Below are positions 54,272 through 62,859 of a stretch of 64,000 bases of DNA, piece by piece; positions within the stretch are counted from its first letter, which is position 1, and each line of letters begins with the position of its first letter. The notes below the pieces were generated by a model that did not search any database, was not told the DNA's origin, and saw only the letters and a list, made by a program, of their open reading frames with translations. The stretch comes from Clostridia bacterium (GTDB lineage Bacteria > Bacillota > Clostridia > Oscillospirales > Acutalibacteraceae). Position numbers and translations under genes: made by a program. Location: positions 1-64,000 of the forward strand of contig JAFUPX010000043.1 of assembly GCA_017472575.1 (NCBI GenBank), written 5' to 3'.

Positions 54272-54677
54272 AGCTATCACCGTTTTCTATTGTCTGTTCG
54301 TTCATCCCGACGGTCGTCATCTCGCCGCCCTTGGTAACGCACCACCATGCGCCGTCCTCATTATAATCCGCACGCACTCCGTCGATAACGGTATAAAATC
54401 CGCTTGCATATTCCTCCTCAGAAACAAGACCGTTTTCATAAAGCGCATCGCCCAAAGTCTGCTTTTCGGTTTTAAGCTCAAAGGTTTTTTCTTCCCCGTC
54501 AGACAAAACCAATTTAACCGTTATCTCGGTTTGCGACTGTGATACGCTGCTGCTTACCGATGAGGAGATATCACCCTTATCAGAGGAGGGACCGAAGGCT
54601 CCCCAGACAATGACGGCTGCCGCAATCAGCACCGCCAGCGCAATTCCTAATCCTACTGCTAATTTTCTGTTTTTCAT
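54246..54677 (-). CDS. exported DUF4430-domain protein (possible corrinoid-binding)
   Basis: A 143-aa protein. The N-terminus (MKNRKLAVGLGIALAVLIAA) is a membrane anchor or signal; a Ser-rich linker follows (~residues 32-50). The DUF4430 domain has TLGDALYENGLVSEEEY and GVRADYNEDGAWWCVTKGGE. DUF4430 is related to the C-terminal domain of transcobalamin/intrinsic factor, so B12 capture outside the membrane is plausible. ATG 54677 follows AAGGAG by 9 bases. Expression is governed by the riboswitch. Confidence 0.78.
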   Translation of the reverse strand: MKNRKLAVGLGIALAVLIAAAVIVWGAFGPSSDKGDISSSVSSSVSQSQTEITVKLVLSDGEEKTFELKTEKQTLGDALYENGLVSEEEYASGFYTVIDGVRADYNEDGAWWCVTKGGEMTTVGMNEQTIENGDSFEITYTPA

Positions 54678-54686
54678 AATAAAAAA

Positions 54687-54729
54687 CTCCTTTTGTATTG
54701 ATTTGCAAAACACTTCAATACAAAAGGAG
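54687..54729 (-). promoter_or_regulatory. expression platform: terminator-like hairpin that contains the ribosome site
   Basis: A perfect 14-bp stem, CTCCTTTTGTATTG with its complement (54716-54729), loop 15 bases. On the minus strand it is followed by TTTTTT and then, 4 bases later, ATG 54677. The 3' arm ends AAGGAG, which is the ribosome site. So one hairpin could both end transcription and hide the site. Confidence 0.75.
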
Positions 54730-54810
54730 AAATACATTATATAAAATGCCGCCAATACTCAACATCCTATAACCGTACTCTGCCAATTACTCGTGGCTTT
54801 TTGTACTGAA

Positions 54811-54980
54811 GATTGGCGGCGAGTATTCCGACTTATTGCTGTACAGAGCAATACGCCTTCCCATACTTTAGTACAGTGACATAATGTAATGCCCCAAGCA
54901 AATTACGGCGACGAGTTCGCAAAGGATTTGCACCTTTATTCCGGTTTAAGTCTTGTTATTCACAAGACACCGCCAACTTG
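54811..54980 (-). ncRNA. cobalamin riboswitch
   Basis: On the minus strand TTGGCGGTG at the 5' end pairs with CGCCGCCAA at the 3' end (P1). Core signs are the segment GGTGCAAATCC, then GTCGCCGTAA, and the B12-box-like AAGTCGGAATACTCGCC before the closing P1. This pattern matches adenosyl/methyl-cobalamin riboswitches. A further copy of ATTGGCGGC (about 54750-54758) can compete with P1 for the same arm. It controls DUF4430 and the S component. Confidence 0.85.
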
Positions 54981-54992
54981 TTATGCAAATTG

Positions 54993-55021
54993 ATTTTATC
55001 ATTTTAGTCAGGGCTTGTCAA
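54993..55021 (-). promoter_or_regulatory. promoter of the cobalamin riboswitch operon
   Basis: Minus strand: TTGACA (55016-55021), 17 bp, TAAAAT (54993-54998). The -35 lies in the last codons of the ABC-F gene. Confidence 0.85.
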
Positions 55022-56915
55022 CCTCTAATGCGGCTAATTCCTCGGTTGCCCTCTCCCATTCTTCCAAAGCTGTAAAAAGTTCGGTTTCAAGCGTATCAAT
55101 TTCGGTTTGGAGCTCACTTAGCTTTATATAATCGCTTGCATTTTCGGGAAAAGCAATTTCTTCCTTTATTCCTCCGATTTTTTCTTCAAGAAGAGCTATT
55201 TTTTCCTCAGCTTTTTTTACCAACCGCTCCCGCTTTGATTTTTCCTTGGCAGGGGTTGTAAAGCTCTTTTTAATCTTAGGCTTTTCAGTATTATTTTGAA
55301 CGACCGTAGCATTTTTCTGATTATCAAGATACTGGGCATAGCCGTAAGGGTAATATTCCGCCTGTCCTTTTGAGAAAACAAGCAGACTATCCGATATTTT
55401 ACGAATAAAATACCTATCGTGAGATACGAAAATAAGCGTACCTGAAAAGGATAAAAGAATATCCTCCAATGCCTCCTTGCCCACTATATCCATATGGTTT
55501 TTAGGCTCGTCAAGAATAAGGAAATTAGGTCTCTTTTTGAAAATTTTACAAAGTGCGAGTCTGACCTTTTCCCCACCTGACAAAACGCTTACGGGCTTGA
55601 AAACCTCCTCTCCTGAAAACAGGAATGCGCCAAGGTCACTTCTCGCCTCGTAGTCGGTTAAAGAGGGAAACTCGCTCAAATAATCATCAAGCACAGTTTT
55701 CTCGCTTACATACTGCGCCATTTGCTGGTCAAAATACCCTATCTGCACTCTGGGACCGAATTTATAAAAGCCCCCGAGCGGTTTTACCGCTCCCATAATG
55801 GTTTTTATGAATGTAGATTTACCGAGTCCGTTTCCGCCGATTATACCGATTCGCATACCCCGTTTAACCTCAAGATTAACGGTAGACAATGTATTTTCAA
55901 AGCCTATTTGCAAATCTTTAACACTTAAAACATCCTTAACACCGATATCCGCAGGCTCAAAGCTTGTGAAAAAGGCTTTATTATCGCTTTTTTCGGGAGC
56001 ATCAATTTTCTCCATTCGCTCTATCTGCTTTAATTTAGACTGCGCCATTGCGGCTTTTGTAGCCTTGTAGCGAAATCTATCCGCAACCGATTGCAAATGC
56101 TCTATTTCTTTTTGCTGTTTTTCGTATTTTTTAAGCTGAGTTTCGGCATATTCCTTTTTGAGCTTTACAAAATCGCTGTAGTTTCCTACATATTTATGCG
56201 TTTTACCGTACTCAATTTCATAAACGCAATTAACAACATTATCAAGAAACATTCTGTCGTGAGAAACAACAACAAACGCTTTCTTATATTCCTTTAAATA
56301 TTCTTCAAGCCAGCCTACAGCCTCGATATCAAGGTGGTTTGTAGGCTCATCCAAAAGCAAAATATCCGGCTTTGATAAAAGCAGCTTTATAAAGGCTATT
56401 TTGGTGCGCTGTCCTCCCGAAAACTGAGAAAGAGGACGATACTTTTCCTCCTCTGAAAAACCGAAATGCTTAATAGCAGCCTCATATTCCTTTTCAAAAT
56501 AAAAGCCTCCGGCGTTTGTAAAGCGGTCAAGCAAGGAGGTATACTGCTTTATATTTTCATCGCTTTGCTCGATTTCCATTTTTCTTTGTGCTTCTTCGAG
56601 CTCATATTTAAGTTCAAGCAGTCCTGAATAAGCCTTTCTGATTTCCTCAACCAAGGTTATAGAATCATCTTCAAAGGTCATCTGAGAAAGATATCCTATC
56701 TCCGGCTTGCCTGAAACAGCAAAAAAAGAATCGGTATCACTATCTAATTTTGTTATTTTGTATTCGCCTGATATAAGCTTTAAAAGGGTTGTTTTGCCGC
56801 AACCGTTACGGCCTACAACACCAATCTTACTTTGCGTATTAATTTCAAAATTAACCGAGCTTAAAATCGGCTCCCCTGCCAGCTCAACTACACCGTTTTG
56901 TATTTTTAACTGCAT
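55008..56915 (-). CDS. ABC-F family ATPase
   Basis: A 635-aa soluble protein with two ABC domains. Walker A: GVVGRNGCGKTTLLKLIS and GIIGGNGLGKSTFIKTIM. Signatures: LSQFSGGQRTKIA and SVLSGGEKVRLALCK. Walker B: LLLDEPTNHLDI and LILDEPKNHMDI. The second site has Lys (EPKNHMD) where Thr is usual. The C-terminal ~90 residues form a coiled coil as in Uup. ABC-F proteins act on ribosomes rather than transport; the particular role here (Uup, EttA-like or resistance) is not decided. GGGAAG precedes the ATG. Confidence 0.9.
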   Translation of the reverse strand: MQLKIQNGVVELAGEPILSSVNFEINTQSKIGVVGRNGCGKTTLLKLISGEYKITKLDSDTDSFFAVSGKPEIGYLSQMTFEDDSITLVEEIRKAYSGLLELKYELEEAQRKMEIEQSDENIKQYTSLLDRFTNAGGFYFEKEYEAAIKHFGFSEEEKYRPLSQFSGGQRTKIAFIKLLLSKPDILLLDEPTNHLDIEAVGWLEEYLKEYKKAFVVVSHDRMFLDNVVNCVYEIEYGKTHKYVGNYSDFVKLKKEYAETQLKKYEKQQKEIEHLQSVADRFRYKATKAAMAQSKLKQIERMEKIDAPEKSDNKAFFTSFEPADIGVKDVLSVKDLQIGFENTLSTVNLEVKRGMRIGIIGGNGLGKSTFIKTIMGAVKPLGGFYKFGPRVQIGYFDQQMAQYVSEKTVLDDYLSEFPSLTDYEARSDLGAFLFSGEEVFKPVSVLSGGEKVRLALCKIFKKRPNFLILDEPKNHMDIVGKEALEDILLSFSGTLIFVSHDRYFIRKISDSLLVFSKGQAEYYPYGYAQYLDNQKNATVVQNNTEKPKIKKSFTTPAKEKSKRERLVKKAEEKIALLEEKIGGIKEEIAFPENASDYIKLSELQTEIDTLETELFTALEEWERATEELAALEVDKP

Positions 56916-56970
56916 ATTTATCTTCCCATAAAATTATCGGGCACCCCTATGCCGAGGCACCCGAAATATA

Positions 56971-59169
56971 TTATTGTTTATCGCGCTTTTTGAAGCCGCG
57001 GCGCTCTCTTGAACCCTTTTCGCGGCGAGGAGCCTCGTCAGCGTCATCCTCAACAACAGCACCGTTTACCTCAACCAAAGCATCTCTGCGTGAGAGGTTT
57101 ATTCTGCCCTGATCGTCGATCTCGGTAACCTTAACAAGCACCTGATCTCCTACTGTAACAACATCCTCAACCTTTTCAACTCTCTTAACATCAAGCTTAG
57201 AGATATGAACAAGACCCTCTTTTCCGGGAGCAATTTCAACAAACGCACCAAAGGTCATAAGACGGGTAACCTTACCGCTGTAAATAGCACCGATTTCGGG
57301 GTCATTAGCGATAAGCTCAATAATTGAAACAGCCTGATTAGCTTTTTCAATATCAAGACCGGATACAAATACCTGACCGTCTTCCTCGATATTGATAGTA
57401 CATTCGCACTGCTCCTGAATAGACTGGATAACCTTACCCTGCTTACCGATAACATCACCAATCTTATCGGGGCTGATTTTGGTTGTAACCATTTTAGGAG
57501 CGTATTTTGAAAGCTCAGCACGGGGCTCGGCAATACACTTGAGCATTACTTCATCAAGTATATATTCTCTTGCCTTGTGAGTCTTAGCAAAGGCTTCTTT
57601 AATGATTGCAGGAGTAAGACCGTGAACCTTTAAGTCCATCTGAATAGCTGTGATACCCTTATGAGTACCTGCCACCTTAAAGTCCATATCTCCATAGAAA
57701 TCTTCGAGACCCTGAATATCTACCATTGTCATAAAGTCACCGTAAACACCGTCATCTCCGGTGATAAGTCCGCAAGAAATACCTGCAACAGGAGCCTTTA
57801 TCGGAACACCTGCCGCCATTAAAGCGAGGGTTGAACCGCATATAGAGCCCTGTGAGGTTGAACCGTTGGAGGAAAGAACCTCGGAAACAACACGAATAGC
57901 ATAGGGGAATTCATCAACACTCGGAATTACCGGAACAAGCGCACGCTCTGCTAAAGCACCGTGACCTATCTCTCTTCGTCCGGGACCTCTTGAAGGCTTA
58001 GTCTCTCCTACAGAATAGGAGGGGAAATTATAGTGGTGGATATAACGCTTGGAAACCTCCTCATCAAGACCGTCCAGCTTCTGAGCCTCACTTACAGGAG
58101 CAAGTGTAGCTACTGAGAGAACCTGTGTCTGACCTCTGGTGAACATACCGGAGCCGTGAACTCTCGGAAGAAGGTCTACCTTAGCATCAAGAGGACGGAT
58201 TTCGTCGATTCCTCTGCCGTCAACACGCTTTTTCTCATCCTTAAGCCAGTTTCTTACAACATGCTTCTGAATAAGATAAAGTATCTCGTCTATCTTACCC
58301 TCATTGCCCTCAAACTTTTCGTCATACTTCTCATGAAGTGCGTTTGAAATAGGAAGTAAAGCGGCATCACGAACGAGTTTATCGTCTGTATCAAGAGCCT
58401 TTTTAACATCCTCAATGCAAAAGGCTTCCATTTCAGCGAAAATTTCGGGGTCGGGATCGTTGGACTGGAATTCAAACTTAGGCTTGCCTATCTCAGCAAC
58501 TATTCCGTTAATAAAAGCAACAACCTCTTTGTTTACCTCGTGACCTGCCATAATGCAGTCAAACATAAGGTCGTCCGGTATTTCATTACCGCCAGCCTCA
58601 ATCATTGCAACGAGGTCTGCGGTTGAAGAAACTGTTAAGTTAAGCTCTGTTTTTTCTCTCTGCTCTAAGGTGGGGTTGATAACAATTTCACCGTCAACCA
58701 AGCCAACGCTTACGCTGGAGATAGGTCCGTCCCACGGGATATCGGAAATAGCGATAGCCGCTGAAACACCGATTGCCGCCGCAACCTCAGGCGAGCAGTC
58801 AGGGTCAACCGACATAACTGTTGCAACAACAGAGCAGTCGTTTCTCATATCCTTGGGGAATAAAGGACGGATAGGTCTGTCAATACAGCGTGAAGCGAGT
58901 ATAGCCTTTTCGCTTGCTCTTCCCTCTCTTCTCTGGAAAGAGCCGGGGAAACGGCCTACAGAGTACATCTTTTCCTCATAATCAACCGAAAGCGGGAAGA
59001 AATCCACACCTTCTCTGGGCTTTGCCGATGCGGTTACGGTGCAGAGAACCTTTGTCTCACCGTAGGTTGCCATAACAGCCGCGTTTGCAAGCTGAGCCAT
59101 CATTCCGGTCTCTAACTTCAACGATCTGCCGGCAAGGGTTGTTTCGTAAACCTTGTAGTTTTCAAACAT
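56971..59169 (-). CDS. pnp: polyribonucleotide nucleotidyltransferase (PNPase)
   Basis: A 732-aa phosphorolytic 3'-5' exoribonuclease. Two RNase PH domains are seen (RPLFPKDMRNDCSVVATVMS; IRPLDAKVDLLPRVHGSGMF, TRGQTQVLSVATL), then KH (KIGDVIGKQGKVIQSIQEQ) and S1 (GAIYSGKVTRLMTFGAFVEI) domains, and a basic tail. AAGGAG lies before the ATG. Normal Bacillota length. It follows rpsO, as is almost universal, with a long stem in between. Confidence 0.97.
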   Translation of the reverse strand: MFENYKVYETTLAGRSLKLETGMMAQLANAAVMATYGETKVLCTVTASAKPREGVDFFPLSVDYEEKMYSVGRFPGSFQRREGRASEKAILASRCIDRPIRPLFPKDMRNDCSVVATVMSVDPDCSPEVAAAIGVSAAIAISDIPWDGPISSVSVGLVDGEIVINPTLEQREKTELNLTVSSTADLVAMIEAGGNEIPDDLMFDCIMAGHEVNKEVVAFINGIVAEIGKPKFEFQSNDPDPEIFAEMEAFCIEDVKKALDTDDKLVRDAALLPISNALHEKYDEKFEGNEGKIDEILYLIQKHVVRNWLKDEKKRVDGRGIDEIRPLDAKVDLLPRVHGSGMFTRGQTQVLSVATLAPVSEAQKLDGLDEEVSKRYIHHYNFPSYSVGETKPSRGPGRREIGHGALAERALVPVIPSVDEFPYAIRVVSEVLSSNGSTSQGSICGSTLALMAAGVPIKAPVAGISCGLITGDDGVYGDFMTMVDIQGLEDFYGDMDFKVAGTHKGITAIQMDLKVHGLTPAIIKEAFAKTHKAREYILDEVMLKCIAEPRAELSKYAPKMVTTKISPDKIGDVIGKQGKVIQSIQEQCECTINIEEDGQVFVSGLDIEKANQAVSIIELIANDPEIGAIYSGKVTRLMTFGAFVEIAPGKEGLVHISKLDVKRVEKVEDVVTVGDQVLVKVTEIDDQGRINLSRRDALVEVNGAVVEDDADEAPRREKGSRERRGFKKRDKQ

Positions 59170-59193
59170 CTTAAAATCTCCTTTTCTTTTTCC

Positions 59194-59273
59194 GAGATTT
59201 TCCGATTAGCAATAAATCCAATACTTTTTTAATTTAAAAGCACTCGATTTACCGCTAAATCGCGAAAAATCTC
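59194..59273 (-). promoter_or_regulatory. long stem-loop in the pnp leader
   Basis: GAGATTTTCCGATTAGC (59194-59210) is complementary, with small bulges, to 59254-59273 (GCTAAATCGCGAAAAATCTC). The stem ends about 10 bases before the pnp ribosome site. In E. coli a stem at this position is cut by RNase III and used for pnp autoregulation; the same role here is inference. Confidence 0.55.
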
Positions 59274-59290
59274 TTTTTTTATTACAATAA

Positions 59291-59317
59291 GGCAGACCGC
59301 ATAAAAAGCAGTCTGCC
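59291..59317 (-). terminator. hairpin after rpsO (weak terminator or processing site)
   Basis: GGCAGACCGC pairs with GCAGTCTGCC with one wobble and a 7-base loop; after it the minus strand reads TTATTGTAAT, a poor T-run. Confidence 0.6.
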
Positions 59318-59331
59318 CTAAATGTACCGAA

Positions 59332-59598
59332 TTACTTACGAAGACCGAGCTTCTTGATGATAGCACGGTATCTTTCGATATCGTTCTTCTGGAGGTATGC
59401 GAGAAGGTTTCTTCTGTGACCTACCATTTTAAGAAGACCGCGGCGGGAATGGTGGTCCTTATTATTGTCCTTAAGGTGAGCGTTGAGCTCGTCGATTCTC
59501 TTTGTTAAAAGAGCAATCTGTACCTCAGGAGAACCTGTATCTCCCTCATGAGTAGCGTACTCAGCAATTATCTGCTGCTTTGTTTCTTTGTTCATCAT
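59332..59598 (-). CDS. rpsO: 30S ribosomal protein S15
   Basis: An 88-aa protein with [20 protein letters not shown] and [20 protein letters not shown], the conserved S15 blocks that bind the 16S central domain. ATG 59598 (MMNKE) is used; AAGGAG lies upstream, and a GTG at 59610 abuts that site. Next to pnp. Confidence 0.96.
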   Translation of the reverse strand: MMNKETKQQIIAEYATHEGDTGSPEVQIALLTKRIDELNAHLKDNNKDHHSRRGLLKMVGHRRNLLAYLQKNDIERYRAIIKKLGLRK

Positions 59599-59700
59599 TT
59601 TTAAATTCACTCCTTTTATTATTTGCCGATACCCGAGCTTAAGGCCGTTGAGTGTTCCTTTAAAAGGCAGACGCCTAAAGCGCAGAATACCGCAGCCTGA
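59599..59700 (-). other. candidate S15-type leader of rpsO
   Basis: The ~100-base stretch from the promoter to the ATG has several short helices on the minus strand (GGCGTCTGCC, CCTTTTAAAGG, GGCCTTAAGC/GCTCGG region). Length and position fit autoregulation by S15, but I do not recognise the exact motif. Confidence 0.4.
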
Positions 59701-59702
59701 TT

Positions 59703-59731
59703 ATTATAACACCATTTTTCTAAAATGTAAA
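59703..59731 (-). promoter_or_regulatory. promoter of rpsO
   Basis: Minus strand: TTTACA (59726-59731), 17 bp, TATAAT (59703-59708). Confidence 0.85.
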
Positions 59732-59741
59732 GTATTATTTT

Positions 59742-61463
59742 TTAATCCTTTAAAACAGTGGATTGTCCGCCATTGGATAAAAACTGCTCAACTAAATTAA
59801 GTGTGCTTTCAAAGGACTGCTCAATTGTAAATTTAAAGTATTCGTAATCGTTACCGTCACCGTCTCTTCCCTCTATATACATATGAGAAAGACTATCATC
59901 ATACGAAAGAATATCTTCTGTTGCCTTTTCCTTTACATCACTGATATAAGTGTCAATAAGCAGTTGTGCTTGCTCTTTGCTTAAAGTAACACCTGCAGCT
60001 TCCCTATCATCAAAATTTTTACCGTAAAAATCAACGGTAAAGTAATTAAGCTCTGATAATTTCTCCTTTAATTCTTCCCATCTTTCATCAGATTTATAAA
60101 TCTCTAAAAGAATATCAGGAACATCATTTTCATCATAATGATATATACGGTTTAAATTTTTTGAGCCTTCAAGCTCATAATTTATTATCGCATACTGACC
60201 GTAATACTCAGCATCCTTTCCCGCTTCCTCTACAAAGAACTTATGCAGTTCAACCGCTTTTTTGGGATTTACCTTGAATTCATCCCCCATTAAATTAACG
60301 GTTGCCTCTTTTATAGAGTCTGTTTCGGGGATACGCTTTGAAAAGCCTGTTATATCGAGCTTCAGTGATACAACAGTTGCTGCAAGTAATATTGCTGACA
60401 CAGCACCAAAAAGAAGCGATTTTTTAACCGTTTTAAAGCCCTTATCAGAGATACCGCCTAATGTGACAGTTCCCAATACTGCGCCTAAAACAGCAAATAT
60501 CCAGAAAACAACACCGTATGAACCGACAGAGAATATCATTCCCAGTCCGTATGCCGCAACAAAGCCTACAAGTATACTGCAAATATAATATATAAATTTG
60601 TAAGCATAGCTGTCACCGCTTTTTTCGCTCTTTCTGCGATTATAAAGAAGCACCGAGCAGACTACAGAAACAACGGCAATAGCCAGTATCATAAGCAACG
60701 AAACTATCGGTTCGGTTTGAAGAATTCGCAGCGAGTTATATCCAATTTGCTTATAAAGCACGCTGTACTGTGCGGCAACTCCGTAAATAAAGGGAGAAGA
60801 ATGCCAAATCCAAAAGGATTCATTTGAACCGTAAAAACCTATAAGATATTTGTCGCACAGGCTGAACACTATCAACACTGATAAAAACGCACCGAGATTA
60901 ATACCTACAAAAGAAATTATAAGGTCAAACACACTTCCGGCGCATACAATAAAAATCATTGTAAAGGCGGCACTCATCAGCATTATGGCCGCCGAAAACG
61001 CAAAGGCAGTGAGTATTGATTTTATATCGGCTACTACATTATCAAAAAAGCTTAATCCGATAAGAGAGCCGTAGCACAGAATTATCGGTATAAAAAGCGG
61101 AACAACCGCCGCAAAAAATCGGGAGAACAAAAGGCTTGTTCTTGTTATCGGCAGAGCATGATAAACATCCACTGATTTTTTAGAATATAGGAAAGAAAAG
61201 TTAACAAAACAGGAAAACACCGCGATTATACTAACAACAACCGTAATAACTGTTGAAATACCTATAATAGAATTCTTCATATTATAGGGATTTGAAAAAA
61301 ACGAGGAGCCAGCCTGATAATTGCTCATTTCAATAAAAACATATCCTGGGCATATAAGCAGCATAAAAACAGTTGCCAAAATAATAATACCTATGTTTTT
61401 TCTTACAGTGAATTTAAAAAGATTAAAACCTGCTTTATTCCTTGATAATGTTGCTGACGTCAT
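59742..61463 (-). CDS. ABC transporter permease
   Basis: A 573-aa membrane protein. About ten hydrophobic segments span residues ~25-365 (IGIIILATVFMLLICPGYVF and others), and a ~200-residue hydrophilic C-terminal domain follows (LSELNYFTVDFYGKNFDDRE). The SVDVYHALPITRTSLLFSRF segment is typical of bacitracin/YtrC-type ABC-2 permeases that act with GntR-controlled ATPases. It overlaps the ATPase gene by 29 bp; GGAGGTG lies 7 bases before the ATG. Substrate unknown. Confidence 0.8.
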   Translation of the reverse strand: MTSATLSRNKAGFNLFKFTVRKNIGIIILATVFMLLICPGYVFIEMSNYQAGSSFFSNPYNMKNSIIGISTVITVVVSIIAVFSCFVNFSFLYSKKSVDVYHALPITRTSLLFSRFFAAVVPLFIPIILCYGSLIGLSFFDNVVADIKSILTAFAFSAAIMLMSAAFTMIFIVCAGSVFDLIISFVGINLGAFLSVLIVFSLCDKYLIGFYGSNESFWIWHSSPFIYGVAAQYSVLYKQIGYNSLRILQTEPIVSLLMILAIAVVSVVCSVLLYNRRKSEKSGDSYAYKFIYYICSILVGFVAAYGLGMIFSVGSYGVVFWIFAVLGAVLGTVTLGGISDKGFKTVKKSLLFGAVSAILLAATVVSLKLDITGFSKRIPETDSIKEATVNLMGDEFKVNPKKAVELHKFFVEEAGKDAEYYGQYAIINYELEGSKNLNRIYHYDENDVPDILLEIYKSDERWEELKEKLSELNYFTVDFYGKNFDDREAAGVTLSKEQAQLLIDTYISDVKEKATEDILSYDDSLSHMYIEGRDGDGNDYEYFKFTIEQSFESTLNLVEQFLSNGGQSTVLKD

Positions 61464-62337
61464 ACCCTGTCACCTCCAGTTCGAATACAAACATTTCTTC
61501 AAGTGTTGGCTCGATACACTCTGCAAACAAGGGAGAAAGCTTATTGATATAATCCATTATCTCGCTTTCATCTCCCCTTATAACCATTTGAAGAATTGAG
61601 CCGGTCTGCTCGGTTTTAAGAACATTAAGTCCGTCAAATACAGTTATTTCAGGAACCTGTTCAAATGCCGCCTGAACCTTATGCAGTTTACCGCGCAGAT
61701 TTTCTATTTCATCGTTAAATAAAACATTTCCGTTATGTATAAGACCTACATGGTCACATAAATCCTCAAGCTCACGGAGGTTATGCGAGGCTATGACGGT
61801 TGTCATTCCTCTTTTTTCCGCGCCGTCAATAAGTATAGCTTTTAAAACCTTTCGCATTACAACGTCAAGTCCGTCAAACGCCTCATCAAGCAACAGATAC
61901 TTCGGTGCGGTAGACATTGCAAGTATCAGCGCCGCCTGCCTTTGCATACCTTTTGACATTGAAGAAATCTTTGCCTTGTAATCAAGCGGAAAGGTCTCAA
62001 TGAGCCTTTTATAAATATCATAATCAAAGCTTTCATACATCGAGCTATAGAAAGAAGCCATTTCATTTATTGAGGATTGCGCAAAGAAATACGGTGTATC
62101 CCCCAAAAATGCAACCCTGCCCTTTATTTGGGGGTTATTGAATACGCTTTCTCCGTCAACAGTGATTTCGCCGCCGTCCGGCATATAAACACCGCTCGCA
62201 AGCCTTAAAAAGGTTGACTTACCCGAGCCGTTGGAGCCTACAAGTCCGTATATTGAGCCGTCAGCAATATCAAAGCTTACATTATCAAGCGCTTTTTTAT
62301 TGCCAAATGTCTTGGTTAAATTCTTACAGCTTATCAT
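61435..62337 (-). CDS. ABC transporter ATP-binding protein (YtrB-like)
   Basis: A 300-aa ATPase. Walker A is GLVGSNGSGKSTFLRLAS, signature MSKGMQRQAALILAM, Walker B KYLLLDEAFDGLDVVMRK (here DEAFDGLD). A C-terminal ~80-residue extension contains EPTLEEMFVFEL. It overlaps the GntR gene by 4 bp and the permease by 29 bp, so the three are one operon. Confidence 0.93.
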   Translation of the reverse strand: MISCKNLTKTFGNKKALDNVSFDIADGSIYGLVGSNGSGKSTFLRLASGVYMPDGGEITVDGESVFNNPQIKGRVAFLGDTPYFFAQSSINEMASFYSSMYESFDYDIYKRLIETFPLDYKAKISSMSKGMQRQAALILAMSTAPKYLLLDEAFDGLDVVMRKVLKAILIDGAEKRGMTTVIASHNLRELEDLCDHVGLIHNGNVLFNDEIENLRGKLHKVQAAFEQVPEITVFDGLNVLKTEQTGSILQMVIRGDESEIMDYINKLSPLFAECIEPTLEEMFVFELEVTGYDVSNIIKE

Positions 62338-62705
62338 TCCGCTTCCTCCTTTAAAACCTCGTCAACAAGTTCTTTAAGTTCCAGATTGGTAAGTCCCAGC
62401 TGATTAGCAGAGGTTACCGCCTGCTTAAAATTTTCCTTTGCCTTTTTTATTACCGCAAGGTCACTGCTACTGCCCTCTGCCATATAAGAGCCTTTCCCTT
62501 TTACGGAGTAGATAACACCGTCACTTTCCAGAATAGCATAAGCCTTCTGAATGGTATTTGGATTGACAGATAGCTTTATTGCAAGCGACCTGACACTTGG
62601 CAGCTGGTCTCCGCCGTTCAGAACACCTAAAGCTTTAAGCCTTATGAATCCGTTTACTATCTGCTCACATATCGGAACTCCGCTTTTGTAATCTAACTGA
62701 AGCAT
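62334..62705 (-). CDS. GntR-family (YtrA-type) transcriptional regulator
   Basis: A 123-aa repressor. The winged helix (GDQLPSVRSLAIKLSVNPNT, IQKAYAILESDGVIYSVKGK) is followed by only ~45 residues, as in YtrA regulators of ABC operons. YtrA in Bacillus responds to cell-wall antibiotics. It is the first gene and has GGAGGG upstream; operator-like repeats lie in its promoter. Confidence 0.93.
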   Translation of the reverse strand: MLQLDYKSGVPICEQIVNGFIRLKALGVLNGGDQLPSVRSLAIKLSVNPNTIQKAYAILESDGVIYSVKGKGSYMAEGSSSDLAVIKKAKENFKQAVTSANQLGLTNLELKELVDEVLKEEAE

Positions 62706-62718
62706 TATGACCCTCCTT

Positions 62719-62777
62719 TAACTGTATTATTTCGATTAGTACAGTTATATGATACAGTAATACAATAATTTTGTCAA
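62719..62777 (-). promoter_or_regulatory. GntR operon promoter with operator-like repeats
   Basis: Minus strand: TTGACA (62772-62777), 17 bp, TATCAT (62749-62754). TAACTGTA (62719-62726) and TACAGTTA (62740-62747) are perfect inverted 8-mers. A third copy TACAGTA (62753-62759) overlaps the -10. Likely autorepressor sites. Confidence 0.7.
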
Positions 62778-62799
62778 TAAAAAATTTTGTCGTTTTCTC

Positions 62800-62827
62800 T
62801 TGAAATGCCGCGATAAAGGTGTATAAT
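62800..62827 (+). promoter_or_regulatory. promoter of the antiporter gene
   Basis: TTGAAA (62800-62805), 16-bp spacer, TATAAT (62822-62827), divergent from the GntR operon. Confidence 0.7.
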
Positions 62828-62859
62828 TGCATAGGATTATTTTTTTGGGGGAATTTTTA

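Noticed and set aside
56938..56963. Terminator after pnp
   Set aside because: The repeated GGCACCC is direct, not inverted; only CGGG/CCCG pairs at the ends, so a terminator is not supported.
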